Source: Betaproteobacteria bacterium Ga0077526 (GTDB lineage Bacteria > Pseudomonadota > Gammaproteobacteria > Burkholderiales > Ga0077523). Taken from it: a stretch of 64,000 bases of DNA. Location: the NCBI GenBank assembly GCA_001464765.1, contig LNDV01000014.1, forward strand, positions 89,584 through 153,583. The letters run 5' to 3'. Positions 1 to 9,054 of this stretch are shown in pieces. The translations under genes were made by a program, and so were the position numbers. The notes below the pieces were generated by a model, which had not been told where the DNA came from, made no database searches, and saw only the letters and a list, made by a program, of their open reading frames with translations. Position 1 is the first letter of the stretch. Each line of letters begins with the position of its first letter.

Positions 1-396
1 CTCGCCCTGTCCGACGCGGGCGCACACCTCATCTACTTCTGCGACGCCGGGTTCGGCCTGCACTTCCTGGCCCATTGGGTCCGGGAGACCGGCACCTTCA
101 GCCTCGCCGAAGCCGCGCATCGGCTGGCGGCGCAGCCCGCCGAGCGCTATCGAATCCCCGAGCGCGGCCGCATCGCCGAGGGCATGTGGGCGGACCTGAT
201 GCTGTTCGACCCGGAAACGGTGGGGGTGTCGGGCCTCGTGCGCCTCAACGACCTTCCGGCCGGCGGCACACGCATCATCCGCCGCCCGACCGGCGTCCAC
301 GGCGTCTGGGTGAACGGCGTGCGCGTGTTCGACGGCCACAGCTACGTGCCGCTCGCAGCCGGGCCGGGCCAGGTGCTCGACCGCTTCCACGCGTGA
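1..396 (+). CDS. N-acyl-D-amino-acid deacylase family amidohydrolase, C-terminal part
   Basis: The reading frame is open from the first base and ends at TGA 394-396, so only the last 131 residues are visible. The fragment begins just before an S-D-A-G-A-H motif. In D-aminoacylases this motif supplies a metal-binding aspartate at the end of the TIM-barrel. The C-terminal beta-sandwich follows, with the typical G-x-I-A-E-G-M-x-A-D-L and V-N-G-V-R-V-F-D-G signatures of amidohydrolases. The family hydrolyses N-acyl groups from D-amino acids or related amides, and the exact substrate cannot be told. A full-length relative lies at 34142-35839 on the other strand. Family assignment is good; specificity is unknown. 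Confidence 0.8.
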   Translation, partial: LALSDAGAHLIYFCDAGFGLHFLAHWVRETGTFSLAEAAHRLAAQPAERYRIPERGRIAEGMWADLMLFDPETVGVSGLVRLNDLPAGGTRIIRRPTGVHGVWVNGVRVFDGHSYVPLAAGPGQVLDRFHA

Positions 397-469
397 CGGC
401 CCGGGCCGGCCGCCCCGGCTTTGCCCCGGCCCCCGATTCGGGGACAATCGCGGCTGTCACGGAGTTTTC

Positions 470-1663
470 ATGATCATCCAGTCGCTGCTCGACACGGACC
501 TGTACAAGTTCTCGATGATGCAGGTCGTGCTGCATCAGTTCCCGGGCGCCCAGGCCGAGTACCGTTTCAAGTGCCGCAGTCGCGGCGTGGACCTCTCGCC
601 CTACGTCGACGAGATCCGCGAGGAAGTGCGCCAGCTCTGTTCGCTGCGCTTCCGCCGCGACGAGCTCGACTATCTGCGCGGCCTGCGCTTCCTCAAGAGC
701 GACTACGTCGACCTGCTGCGCCTGTTCCAGCTGGACGAGAGCTTCATCGACATCCGCGCCGCGCCCGAGCAGGAAGGCGGCATCGACATCCTCATCCGCG
801 GCCCGTGGCTGCACACGATCCTGTTCGAGGTGCCGGTGCTCGCGATCGTGAGCGAGGTGCACTTCCGCAACGCGCACGGTGGGCTGGACACCGCGGAGGG
901 CGTCCGGCGCCTCGCCACGAAGATCGGCCTCGTGCGCGCCCACCCCGATCCGGAGTTCCGCATTTCGGACTTTGGCACGCGCCGCCGGTTCTCCCGCGCC
1001 TGGCAGCGTCGCGTGATCGAGACCCTCGCCCGCGAGATCTCACCGCGCGTCGCCGGCACCAGCAACGTCTACTTCGCGCGCGAGTTCGGCATGATCCCGC
1101 TGGGTACCATGGCGCACGAGTATCTGCAGGCTTGCCAGGCCGTGGGCCCGCGCCTGCGCGACTCGCAGCGTTTCGCGTTCGACAAATGGGCGGAGGAATA
1201 CCGCGGTGACCTCGGCATCGCGCTCACCGACGTTTGCGGCATGGACGCCTTCCTGCGCGATTTCGATCTGTTCTTCTGCAAGCTGTTCGACGGCGTGCGC
1301 CACGATTCCGGCGACCCTTTCGAATGGGGCGAGAAGATGCTGGCGCACTATCAGCGCATGCGGGTGGATGCACGCAGCAAGACCTTCGTATTCAGCGACA
1401 GCCTCAACGTGCCGCTGTGCATCCAGCTCTACGAGCGCTTCAAAGGCCGCTGCAAGCCGGGCTTCGGCCTGGGGACCAATCTCACCAACGATCTCGGTGT
1501 CGATGCCCTGCAGGTCGTCATCAAGATGACCCGCTGCAACGGCCAGCCCGTGGCGAAGATCAGCGACACTCCCGAGAAGACGATGGACTACGACCCGTCC
1601 TACGTCTCGTACCTGCGGCAGGTGTTCCAGGTGCCGGCGGTGCCGGTCGATCCGGCGTCCTGA
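470..1663 (+). CDS. pncB: Nicotinate phosphoribosyltransferase
   Basis: This 397-residue protein has the usual length of the enzyme that joins nicotinate to PRPP in the NAD salvage (Preiss-Handler) pathway, in the cytosol. It opens with the [11 protein letters not shown] signature. Near residue 215 it has G-T-M-A-H-E, whose histidine is the phosphorylated residue in the Salmonella enzyme. Later come D-S-G-D-P, F-S-D-S-L-N and G-F-G-L-G-T-N, which form the phosphate and ribose site. The ATG is preceded by GGAG at a good distance. It appears to be a single-gene unit. No anomaly is seen. Confidence 0.96.
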   Translation: MIIQSLLDTDLYKFSMMQVVLHQFPGAQAEYRFKCRSRGVDLSPYVDEIREEVRQLCSLRFRRDELDYLRGLRFLKSDYVDLLRLFQLDESFIDIRAAPEQEGGIDILIRGPWLHTILFEVPVLAIVSEVHFRNAHGGLDTAEGVRRLATKIGLVRAHPDPEFRISDFGTRRRFSRAWQRRVIETLAREISPRVAGTSNVYFAREFGMIPLGTMAHEYLQACQAVGPRLRDSQRFAFDKWAEEYRGDLGIALTDVCGMDAFLRDFDLFFCKLFDGVRHDSGDPFEWGEKMLAHYQRMRVDARSKTFVFSDSLNVPLCIQLYERFKGRCKPGFGLGTNLTNDLGVDALQVVIKMTRCNGQPVAKISDTPEKTMDYDPSYVSYLRQVFQVPAVPVDPAS

Positions 1664-1717
1664 GCCGCCCGCGCCTTCCCGCGGACACCGCCTTTCCACG
1701 CGCACCTTTTCGTCCCC

Positions 1718-2239
1718 ATGATCCGCGCTGTCGGGCTCCTGCTCCTCTGTCTGGTCGCGGCCGGATCGCCAGCCCCGGTTGCGGCGGCCGTGTGGGAGTC
1801 CTCGGTCATCCACGTCGCCGATGGCGACACTCTCACCGTGATCCGCCGCGGCCGCCGGGAGACGATCCGTCTGCTCTACATCGACGCCCCCGAAAGCGAC
1901 CAGCGCTTCGGGCGGGAGTCGAGGCGGTCGCTGCAGCAACTGGTGCGGGGGTATCGGGTGCGGGTGGATACCCGCGGGAAGGATCGCTACGGACGCACCC
2001 TCGCGGAGATCCGGAGACTGCCGGACGGCCTGGAAGTGAACCTCGAACAGGTGCGTCTGGGCCTGGCGTGGGCAAATGCGCGGGGGGCCCAGGCACCCCG
2101 CTTCGAGGCGGAGGAAGCCGCCGCGCGCACCCGGCGGGCGGGACTGTGGCAGGACCCTGCCCCCATCCCGCCGCGCACGTGGCGCCGGCGACCCGAAGCC
2201 CGTCAGAGCGGCATGTCGCAGATCCGCTCGAGAAACTGA
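1718..2239 (+). CDS. Secreted thermonuclease (SNase-like) family protein
   Basis: The 173-residue product starts with a hydrophobic signal peptide (about residues 1-24) and then a staphylococcal-nuclease fold. The catalytic set is present: the arginine of T-I-R-L-L, the D-A-P-E motif giving the metal-binding aspartate and catalytic glutamate, and the arginine in D-R-Y-G-R-T-L-A. The family cleaves DNA and RNA with calcium, so an exported nuclease for nucleic acid turnover is likely. The C-terminus after about residue 145 is a basic tail. Its last 37 bases overlap the convergent gene that ends at 2203. Confidence 0.85.
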   Translation: MIRAVGLLLLCLVAAGSPAPVAAAVWESSVIHVADGDTLTVIRRGRRETIRLLYIDAPESDQRFGRESRRSLQQLVRGYRVRVDTRGKDRYGRTLAEIRRLPDGLEVNLEQVRLGLAWANARGAQAPRFEAEEAAARTRRAGLWQDPAPIPPRTWRRRPEARQSGMSQIRSRN

Positions 2240-2613
2240 CTCTCGGCCGAGGCCGCCTCGGGCGTCAGGAAGTCCCAGCCTCCCGGCGCGATCCCGAAGT
2301 TCTTCACAACCCGGCTGGACCCGTCGATCACCGCGACGGCCGACAGGGCAAGCTGCTTGTCGTCGCACTTCGCCAGGTAGCGGACGATCCGGTACGGAGC
2401 CTCGTCCTCGGGACGGACTTCGGGCTTCTTCCAGCCGACCTTCACGTCGAAGCGGATCATGTCGCCGAACCGCTGCGCCGAATCGCGGTCGAGCTTGGCG
2501 GCGTGGGCCTCGGTGATGCGGCCGGCGTCCTCGATGGACGCATAGGTGTACTGGGCAAGGGCGGGAAATGCGATGAACAGGCTCGCTGCGCCGATCGCGA
2601 TCAGGCACTTCAT
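2203..2613 (-). CDS. Small exported protein of unknown function
   Basis: This 136-residue protein has a clean signal peptide ending near A-L-A-Q (about residue 21). The mature domain of roughly 115 residues resembles small periplasmic proteins of the surface-adhesin-E type, with a repeated pattern of beta strands and two cysteines (C-D-D-K and I-C-D-M) that could pair. The ATG is preceded by a GGAGAG Shine-Dalgarno. It converges on and overlaps the nuclease gene. No function can be given, and the adhesin-like resemblance is only general. Confidence 0.65.
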   Translation of the reverse strand: MKCLIAIGAASLFIAFPALAQYTYASIEDAGRITEAHAAKLDRDSAQRFGDMIRFDVKVGWKKPEVRPEDEAPYRIVRYLAKCDDKQLALSAVAVIDGSSRVVKNFGIAPGGWDFLTPEAASAESQFLERICDMPL

Positions 2614-2740
2614 GAATGTCTCTCCTGGCTGGGGTGGAAGGAATCGATGCTGCCACCCAGTGCCACCCCACCGGTCCGCATCGCCTCGCGGGCTGTGACC
2701 GCAGGCTCGCGGAGTCGTTCCGTGGCCAGAGAGGGTCTGC

Positions 2741-4057
2741 TCAGGGCGCGGACAGCCCGGGAAGCCAGAGGGCGAGGTCCGGGACCAGAACCACCAGGAC
2801 GAGGATCACAAGCTGCAGCCCGATGAACGGCCACACGGCCGAGAAGATCTCGTTCAGGGTGATGTCCGGCGGGGCGACCCCCTTGAGATAGAACGCCGCC
2901 GGGCCGAACGGCGGCGAGAGGTAGGAGATCTGCATGTTGAGACAGAACAGCACCCCGAACCAGATGGGGCTGTAGCCCAGCGCGGTCACGATGGGCACGA
3001 AGATGGGCATCGTCAGCAGACAGATGCCCACCCAGTCCATGATGCAGCCGAGCAGCATCAGGATGCCCATCATGACCAGGATGATGCCCAGGGGCGGCAG
3101 CGGCAGTCCGGTGATCACCTCCCGCACGAAGGTCGGGCCGCCGGCCAGGTTGTAGACCCCGATCATGGCCGTCGCACCGAAAGACAGCCACAGGAGCATC
3201 CCGCATGTGGACATGGTCTGCTGCAGGGAGTCACGAACCACGGGCCAGCGCAGTTCACCGCGGAAGGCCGCGGCAAGCAGCGTTCCCACCACACCCATTG
3301 CAGCGGCCTCAGTCACGGAGGCGATCCCGAAGTAGATGGTGCCCAGCACGAGGGTGATCACCACCATGGGCAGGGCCAGACTCTTCAGCAGCCCGATGCG
3401 GGCCCCGAGACTCATGTTGCGCTCGTCGGGCGGCGCGGGCGGCCCGAGCGTCGGATCGATCCGGCAGCGGACGAAGATGTACACGATGTAGGTGGCCGAG
3501 AGGATCAGCCCGGGCACCAGATTCGCCGTGAACAGTTCGCCGACCGAAACGTTCACCGTGAGCCCGTAGATCACCAGCACGATGGACGGCGGGATCATCG
3601 TGCCGAGCGAGCCGCCCGCGCAGATGGTGCCGATCGCGAGTTTCCGGTCGTAGCCCAGGCGCAGCATCTGCGGCAGCGCGATGAGACCGAGGAGCACGAT
3701 CTCGCCGCCGATGATGCCGGTCATGGCCCCCATCAGGGTAGCGGCGATCATGGTCTGGATACCCAGACCGCCGGGCATGCCGCCGGCCCATACCCGCATC
3801 GCGGCGAAGAGATCCTTCGCCACCCCCGAGCGCTCCATGATCGACGCCATCATGATGAACATCGGCACCGACACGAGGACGTACTCGTTCATGAAGGTGA
3901 AGATGCGGCTCGCGACGAGCTGCAGTCCGTCGGGCCCGAACAGGCCGAGCGTGAAGGTGACGCCGATCAGGCTCGTGACGAAGGCGAGCGGCAGGCCGAG
4001 TGCGAGCAGCACGAGCATCGAGCCGAACATCACGACCGTGATCCACTCGATGCTCAC
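2741..4057 (-). CDS. dctM: TRAP transporter large permease (DctM type)
   Basis: The product is 438 residues long, almost entirely membrane segments, and has the DctM layout of about twelve helices. It forms the transport channel that uses the sodium gradient to import organic acids handed over by the periplasmic receptor. The GTG start at 4057 is chosen because it overlaps the stop of the small permease as GTGA and is preceded by GAGGGG. A longer reading to 4129 adds an implausible arginine-rich leader. It is the last gene of a receptor-small permease-large permease operon, and the receptor at 4592-5620 is the best clue to the substrate. Confidence 0.92.
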   Translation of the reverse strand: MSIEWITVVMFGSMLVLLALGLPLAFVTSLIGVTFTLGLFGPDGLQLVASRIFTFMNEYVLVSVPMFIMMASIMERSGVAKDLFAAMRVWAGGMPGGLGIQTMIAATLMGAMTGIIGGEIVLLGLIALPQMLRLGYDRKLAIGTICAGGSLGTMIPPSIVLVIYGLTVNVSVGELFTANLVPGLILSATYIVYIFVRCRIDPTLGPPAPPDERNMSLGARIGLLKSLALPMVVITLVLGTIYFGIASVTEAAAMGVVGTLLAAAFRGELRWPVVRDSLQQTMSTCGMLLWLSFGATAMIGVYNLAGGPTFVREVITGLPLPPLGIILVMMGILMLLGCIMDWVGICLLTMPIFVPIVTALGYSPIWFGVLFCLNMQISYLSPPFGPAAFYLKGVAPPDITLNEIFSAVWPFIGLQLVILVLVVLVPDLALWLPGLSAP

Positions 4058-4554
4058 CGGTCGTCCCCTCGCAGTGCCGCGATGTCCTGGACCAGATGCA
4101 CGAACGTCTGCAGGGCGAGGACGACGCACGCCACCGCGAACAGCGTCTTGAGAAACGGCGGGCTCGGCAGGTTGAGCGCGGTACCAGACGTTTCCATGTC
4201 ACGCAGCGAAACCGCTGCCTGGTCGATGGCCGCATAGCTGAGGATCACCAGGCAGACCAGGGTCGCGAAGGTGTTGAACAGGCGGACGAACCGCTGCCAG
4301 CGCGCCGGCATCCGCTCGAAGAAGTACGAGATCGCGATGTGACCCCGGCTCGCGTGCACCAGCGGCCCGCCGATCACGAAGGCAGCGGCAGCAAGCAGGA
4401 CCGTGATCTCGTGCACCCAGATCGTGGGCGCCTCGAACACGTAGCGCATCACCACCTCGTACGCGGTGATCGCGACGACCACGAGGAAGACAACACTCGT
4501 GTGCCGGCCGATGAACTGTATCGCCCGGCCGAAGGGATCGGGTCTGGGAGTCAT
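4054..4554 (-). CDS. dctQ: TRAP transporter small permease (DctQ type)
   Basis: The 166-residue product has four membrane helices, the usual DctQ arrangement, and the E-x-x-M-R-Y segment common after the first helix. It partners the large permease in the inner membrane. The ATG at 4554 is chosen from domain alignment, because upstream codons in the same frame encode a serine- and arginine-rich tail with no family resemblance. It lies 37 bases downstream of the receptor gene and overlaps the large permease by four bases, so translation is probably coupled. Confidence 0.9.
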   Translation of the reverse strand: MTPRPDPFGRAIQFIGRHTSVVFLVVVAITAYEVVMRYVFEAPTIWVHEITVLLAAAAFVIGGPLVHASRGHIAISYFFERMPARWQRFVRLFNTFATLVCLVILSYAAIDQAAVSLRDMETSGTALNLPSPPFLKTLFAVACVVLALQTFVHLVQDIAALRGDDR

Positions 4555-4591
4555 GGCGCCGAGGGGCTTCACCCGCAGTAGGGCGGGCTCG

Positions 4592-5620
4592 CTATTTGAT
4601 GAGGGCGAGGTCCCGCATGAAGGCGAGCTGCGAATCGAGCACCTTGCGCGCCATCGGACTGCGGCCAGCGTAGGTGTTCCAGACGCCCCGCGCGACTTCG
4701 CGGAACTTCTGGCGCTCCGCCGCGGGCAGATCGAAGGGCTCGAAGCCGAGCTTCCCGGCATCCCGCGCGATCCGCTGGTCATCGATCGCGTGACGCTGCA
4801 CCATCTCCCGCACAAGGTCGCGCCCGGCGACCTCGACGATCTGCTTGAGGTCGTCAGGCAGCGCATTCCACTTCTTCAGGTTGACCGCCAGATCGCCCAT
4901 GGGCATCGAGTGGAATCCGGGATAGGACGGGTACTTCGCGAGCTTGTGGTAGCCGAGGTCCTGATTCATCGCCAGGGTACCCCAGTCGGAAGCGTCGACC
5001 ACACCGCGCTCCAGCGCCGTGTATACCTCGCTGCCCGGCAGATTGACCGGCGATGCACCGAGCGCCTTCCAGATGTCCTGCCCCATGCCCACCGGCGCGC
5101 GCACCTTCATGCCCTTGAAGTCGGCGAGCGTGCGCACAGGCTTCTTGGACAGCACGGACTCCGTGCCGTACCAGACACCGGTGACGAAGAACGCGTTGTA
5201 CTTGCGGTAGAGCTCGCGCGCGAGGTCCTTGCCGCCGCCGTACTCGAGCCACTGCTGCGCCTGCATGGGGTTGTCCCAGCCGCCCTGCAGGTCGCCGAGC
5301 AGCGAGAACGCCGCGTCCTTGGTCGTGAAGTAGGCCGTGCCGCCCTGCTGCGCGTCGATCACGCCGGCCTGAAGCGCATCGAGGCTCTCGGTCGGGGCCA
5401 CGACGGAACCTCCCGGGAGCACCTCGATCACGAGGCGACCGCCGCTCATCGCCTTCACACGCTCGGCGAACTGCTCGTTCAGTTTCTGGGGCAGCGTGCC
5501 CGCGGCCCACAGCGTGAGCAACTTCCACTTGATGGGCGTCTGCGCCCAAGCGCCCAGCGGCGCACACAAAGGGACGCAGAGCAGTGCGGCGACGAACGCA
5601 CGAATCGACAGGGCTTGCAT
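4592..5620 (-). CDS. dctP: TRAP transporter periplasmic receptor (DctP type)
   Basis: This 342-residue solute-binding protein has a signal peptide ending near A-W-A-Q (about residue 27). The core matches the DctP fold: a P-G-G-S-V-V segment, a G-M-K-V-R-A-P segment carrying the conserved arginine (about residue 175) that normally salt-bridges a substrate carboxylate, and a following variable helix. The family mostly binds organic acids; sugar acids, keto acids and chlorinated benzoates are known ligands. It is the first gene of the operon. The adjacent PhyH and lactonase genes suggest an acid-type carbon source, which is inference. Confidence 0.92.
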   Translation of the reverse strand: MQALSIRAFVAALLCVPLCAPLGAWAQTPIKWKLLTLWAAGTLPQKLNEQFAERVKAMSGGRLVIEVLPGGSVVAPTESLDALQAGVIDAQQGGTAYFTTKDAAFSLLGDLQGGWDNPMQAQQWLEYGGGKDLARELYRKYNAFFVTGVWYGTESVLSKKPVRTLADFKGMKVRAPVGMGQDIWKALGASPVNLPGSEVYTALERGVVDASDWGTLAMNQDLGYHKLAKYPSYPGFHSMPMGDLAVNLKKWNALPDDLKQIVEVAGRDLVREMVQRHAIDDQRIARDAGKLGFEPFDLPAAERQKFREVARGVWNTYAGRSPMARKVLDSQLAFMRDLALIK

Positions 5621-5715
5621 CCACTCCTCCCAGAATGGTGACTGGCGGCTGCGCCGCTCGACAACTTGTCTCCGACCCGCGCGAACCCGGCAGACCGACA
5701 GGGCGTCAACGGCCG

Positions 5716-6594
5716 TCAGGCCGGCTTGCGATCCGTACCGCGGTAGAGGATCCGGATCGCTTCTTCGGTAATGCTCTTGTGCACCGCGCGTTCCTGTTCG
5801 CCCATGTCCACCTTCGGACGCGGCTCGTGCTCGAAATGCCCGAATCGGTCCTCACCGCGCACGAGCATGGCGGAATCGCGATGACCCGCCACCTGCCGCA
5901 CATATGTGGGCACGTAGCGTATCGCAAAGCCGATGCGGCGCCGGTCGGATGTGTTGGGATCGGAGCCGTGGACGAGCAGTACGTGATGGAGCGACATCTC
6001 ACCGGGCTGGAGCACGACGTCCACCGCTTTGCCCGGGTCCACTTCGACCTGGACCTCCTGGCCGCGCGTGAGCAGGTTTCCCTCGGCAAAGGTGTCCTTG
6101 TGGGGAAGCTGCGCGTCGAGGTGCGTGCCGGGCATCACCCGCATGCACCCGTTGTCGACCTGCGAATCAGAAAACGCCACCCACGCAGTCACGACATCCG
6201 GCTCCGACAGCCCCCAGTACGTGGCGTCCTGATGCCAGGAGACGAAGGCGGGATCGAGCGCTTCCTTCGTGAAGAAGCTGGAACTCCAACAGAAGAGGTC
6301 TGGCCCGAGCACATCCTCGACAGCATCGAGGATACGCGGGTGGCGCACGATCTCGTCGGCCCACCTGAACAGCAGGTGGGGCTTGTTGCGCATCTGGCCG
6401 GTGAGCGGCCCTCCGGTGGCACGCTCGACCGCTTCGAGCTGGGCACGATAGCTCGCGATTTCCGGCGCGCCGAACACCGGCACCGGAAAATGGAAGCCCA
6501 CCTCACCGAACCGCGCGGTCTGCTCCGGACTCAACACCTTGTGCGAGACCGCATTGCGAGCCTGCCACGTCCGCGCTTGCACCACTGTCGCCAT
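5716..6594 (-). CDS. Phytanoyl-CoA dioxygenase (PhyH) family oxygenase 1
   Basis: The 292-residue product is a non-haem iron and 2-oxoglutarate oxygenase. The metal triad is visible as H-x-D in S-W-H-Q-D (about residues 122-124) and the distal histidine in L-L-V-H-G-S (about residue 209). An arginine about 16 residues later probably binds 2-oxoglutarate. The ATG has GGGGGA upstream. It follows the TRAP receptor on the same strand but 95 bases upstream of it, so it may be in the same transcript. The substrate is unknown; bacterial members hydroxylate small acids, amino acids, antibiotics or phosphonates. It is one of three PhyH genes in the window. Confidence 0.88.
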   Translation of the reverse strand: MATVVQARTWQARNAVSHKVLSPEQTARFGEVGFHFPVPVFGAPEIASYRAQLEAVERATGGPLTGQMRNKPHLLFRWADEIVRHPRILDAVEDVLGPDLFCWSSSFFTKEALDPAFVSWHQDATYWGLSEPDVVTAWVAFSDSQVDNGCMRVMPGTHLDAQLPHKDTFAEGNLLTRGQEVQVEVDPGKAVDVVLQPGEMSLHHVLLVHGSDPNTSDRRRIGFAIRYVPTYVRQVAGHRDSAMLVRGEDRFGHFEHEPRPKVDMGEQERAVHKSITEEAIRILYRGTDRKPA

Positions 6595-6669
6595 ATTCGT
6601 TCCCCCACGTCCATCGTTCGATGCCTGCAGGCCGGCAGTCCGCTTGGGGATTGCCGGCCCACGGCCCGG

Positions 6670-7746
6670 TCAGGGCAGCTGGTACCCCTTCTTCCCGACC
6701 TTCAGCCGGTACAGGCTCTTGCCCGACGTGATGTAGAGCGTCGTGTCCAGGGATCCGCGCCCGAACGCCACGTTGGTAGGCATTTCCTTGCCAGTGGAGA
6801 TGAAGGCCAGTTCCTTGCCATCGGGACTGTACACGGCTATCCCCGGGCGGTGCTCGCAGCGCTCTGCCACCCAGAGATTGCCCTCCACGTCGGCAACCAG
6901 CCCGTCAGGTCCACTACACGCCGGGTTGCGGTCCTTCGCATAGTCCTTCAACACGCGGCGATTGGAAAGCGAACCGTCCGGCGCACGATCCCACACCTGC
7001 AGCAGGTGGTGACCGGACAAGGTCTTCTCGCCCTCGCCGAGATTCTCGAAGGCGAACATCCCGTTGTCGTTGCTGACGATGTAGACGCGCTTCTGGTCCG
7101 GGGACACGACGATGCCGTTGCACTTGCCGCAATCGAGGGCGACCCGCTGCACGGTGCCGTCGGGCGCGACCCGATACGCTGCGTAGCCGTCTGCCATCAC
7201 TGGCTCGTGCCCCAGATAGCGGGGATCGGTAAAGTAGATGCCGCCCTGCTCGTCGATGGAGATATCGTTGAGCGCATTGAACGGCTTGCCCCGGTAGTGG
7301 CCCGCGACGATCATGCTGCGGCCGGTCTTCATGTCGATCTTGGCCAGCATCCTCAGGCCGAAGTCCGCGCCCATCGCCACGAGCATGTTGCCGTCCCGGT
7401 CGAACTTCGTGCCGTTGGACATGCCGGAGGGCGACCGGAAGATGGAGGCCTGACCGGTGCGCGGATCGTATCGCCAGATGTGCCCTCCCATGGGCAGCTT
7501 TCCGGTCGGATCCTTGCAGAACTTGGTGAACGTGATGTCACTGAAGTAGACCGTGTTGTCGGGCGCCACGGATACGCCCTCCGAGAAGCAGTCGGCCTCG
7601 AACAGCTTCTCGACCTTGGCCCCGGACACGATCACGGACGGGGACCCGGTCGGTGCGGGAAATCCCGCATCCGTCTGAGCGAGGGCGGTTCCAGCCGCTC
7701 CGAACGCCCCCATCAACAGGCACAGCCATCGATTGCGTACACGCAT
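6670..7746 (-). CDS. Exported SMP-30/gluconolactonase-like beta-propeller hydrolase
   Basis: This 358-residue protein starts with a signal peptide (M-R-V-R-N-R-W, cleavage near A-L-A-Q, about residue 24). The body has the repeated blades of the SMP-30/LRE family, with E-G at the first metal ligand (F-S-E-G-V), N-D-I-S in the middle and P-D-G-L in the later blade, which are usual calcium-site signatures. The family opens sugar-acid or other lactones. The start at 7746 is preferred over 7809 because it begins the signal peptide. It sits between two PhyH oxygenases, which suggests ring opening or lactone hydrolysis outside the cytoplasm. Confidence 0.82.
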   Translation of the reverse strand: MRVRNRWLCLLMGAFGAAGTALAQTDAGFPAPTGSPSVIVSGAKVEKLFEADCFSEGVSVAPDNTVYFSDITFTKFCKDPTGKLPMGGHIWRYDPRTGQASIFRSPSGMSNGTKFDRDGNMLVAMGADFGLRMLAKIDMKTGRSMIVAGHYRGKPFNALNDISIDEQGGIYFTDPRYLGHEPVMADGYAAYRVAPDGTVQRVALDCGKCNGIVVSPDQKRVYIVSNDNGMFAFENLGEGEKTLSGHHLLQVWDRAPDGSLSNRRVLKDYAKDRNPACSGPDGLVADVEGNLWVAERCEHRPGIAVYSPDGKELAFISTGKEMPTNVAFGRGSLDTTLYITSGKSLYRLKVGKKGYQLP

Positions 7747-7926
7747 GAGAGTTCTCCGATCGTGGTGGTTTACAAGCCCTCGGCGTGAGGACCCGCTCTC
7801 CCTCCTCACCGGGGCCGGACGATGGAGCCTCCGGACGCGGCCACTTCGCCTCCGTGCGACGAGGGTCGTCGGAGATCTGCTGTTCTCGTCCCGACCGGCG
7901 CACTGGCCGGATCCGGTTGCGTTCGG
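7747..7926. other. Intergenic gap between PhyH 2 and the SMP-30 gene
   Basis: This 180-base stretch lies upstream of the SMP-30-like gene and downstream of PhyH gene 2, both on the minus strand. It could carry a promoter for the SMP-30 gene, but no convincing minus 35 and minus 10 pair and no hairpin with a T-tract is seen. Confidence 0.3.
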
Positions 7927-8808
7927 TCAGACTGTCTCGGTTGCCGCCGTGACAGAGAAGTAACGGCTTGCCGCCGCCGTCTGGTTTTCGTAGATGGAAC
8001 CCTGGTTGAGTGCGGGGGGCAGCGGCATGCGCACCGGCACCGAGGTGAGTCGGGGCTCGACAGTCGGCTTGCCGCAGATCATGCGGCCGTCGAATTCCTC
8101 GAGATTCGTGAAGTTCACGAGCGGCCAGGCGTCCGCCGCCGAGCACTCGTAGAGCAGCAGCTGACGCTGGCGGTCGGAGGTGTTCTGCGCGGACCCGTGC
8201 ACCAACCGTACGTGATGGAAGGACATGGACCCCGCCTTGCCCGTGCACGCGACCGCCTTGGAAAAATCGAGCGGCACGGCCGCTGGATTCATCGCCCCGC
8301 AGAAACGTCCGTTCGCGTGATGGTCGTAGGTGGGACCGCGGTGGGTGCCCGGCAGCACCAGCATTGGCCCGTTTTCCATCGCGACGTCGTCGAGCATCAC
8401 ACCGATCGCGAGGATGTCGTCGTTCGTGTGGGGGTAGAAGGCCCAATCCTGATGCCACTCCACCGGCGAGCCGTAGCCCGCGGACTTGGTGTTGAGCTTG
8501 GAACCGTGCAGTCGCACGTTCGGCCCGAGCAGCTTGGTCAGGATGCCCTGCAGCGCCGGGAGACGCAGAACGTCCTGGAAGACCGGATTTACCTGCGTGG
8601 GCTTCTTGATGCGACGCACACGGGGACGTTCCGGCGTGTGCGAGGGCTCGAAGTCGTAGATATCGGTGTGGGTCGCGACGCCCTTCGCGCCCGCGAGAAT
8701 CTCGGAGACGATTGTCTTGATGCGGGACAGCATCGCAGCATCGAGCACGTTGTCGACGACGACGTAGCCGTTGTCGCGATAGAACTGCACCTGGGTTTCG
8801 GTGATCAT
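7927..8808 (-). CDS. Phytanoyl-CoA dioxygenase (PhyH) family oxygenase 2
   Basis: The 293-residue product has the PhyH jelly-roll motifs: H-x-D in E-W-H-Q-D (about residues 118-120) and the distal histidine in R-L-V-H-G-S (about residue 200). The start at 8808 (M-I-T-E-T-Q) is chosen over 8838 because it has a strong GGAGGGGAG site just upstream. It resembles neither PhyH 1 nor PhyH 3 closely by eye, so the three are probably not recent duplicates. It is the first gene of the leftward block and is divergent from the cyclase gene at 9055. Confidence 0.88.
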   Translation of the reverse strand: MITETQVQFYRDNGYVVVDNVLDAAMLSRIKTIVSEILAGAKGVATHTDIYDFEPSHTPERPRVRRIKKPTQVNPVFQDVLRLPALQGILTKLLGPNVRLHGSKLNTKSAGYGSPVEWHQDWAFYPHTNDDILAIGVMLDDVAMENGPMLVLPGTHRGPTYDHHANGRFCGAMNPAAVPLDFSKAVACTGKAGSMSFHHVRLVHGSAQNTSDRQRQLLLYECSAADAWPLVNFTNLEEFDGRMICGKPTVEPRLTSVPVRMPLPPALNQGSIYENQTAAASRYFSVTAATETV

Positions 8809-9054
8809 CTCCCCTCCGGATATTGCGTTGCAGCACACATGCCCGATGCGAGCACGCCACTGCAGATTGACAATGACTTTGCACCCCGTCGCTGATCCAT
8901 GTCAAACATGCGCAACGCGCTTCGCGAACGCCGGCAGTTGCGCTTGCACCGTACAGTGTTCCATGTAATTCTCGCGGTGGGGGTGTTATTCGGTCGATAC
9001 CATCGGCAAGGCCCCTTCTAGATTCATGTCGCAAAAATCTCTGGAGGAGAGAGC
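8809..9054. promoter_or_regulatory. Divergent control region between PhyH 2 and the cyclase gene
   Basis: The 246 bases separate two divergent genes and must hold both promoters. A 13-base palindrome, CATGT-CAA-ACATG, lies at 8898-8910, and a TTGCAC hexamer at 8944-8949 could be a minus 35 element, although no good minus 10 follows. GGAGGAGAG before 9055 is the ribosome site of the cyclase gene. The palindrome is a candidate operator for joint regulation; this is inferred from position and symmetry only. Confidence 0.4.

Noticed and set aside
1040..2671. A 543-codon leftward frame antisense to pncB and the nuclease gene
   Set aside because: It runs through two well supported genes, has an arginine- and proline-rich composition and no family resemblance, so it is a high-GC shadow.
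5584..7788. A 734-codon rightward frame opposite the PhyH and SMP-30 genes
   Set aside because: It covers coding sequence on the other strand with clear motifs, and its translation has no motif and a composition typical of antisense high-GC frames.
8944..8949. TTGCAC before the cyclase gene considered as a sure promoter
   Set aside because: No acceptable minus 10 hexamer lies at the proper spacing, so it is mentioned only as a possibility.
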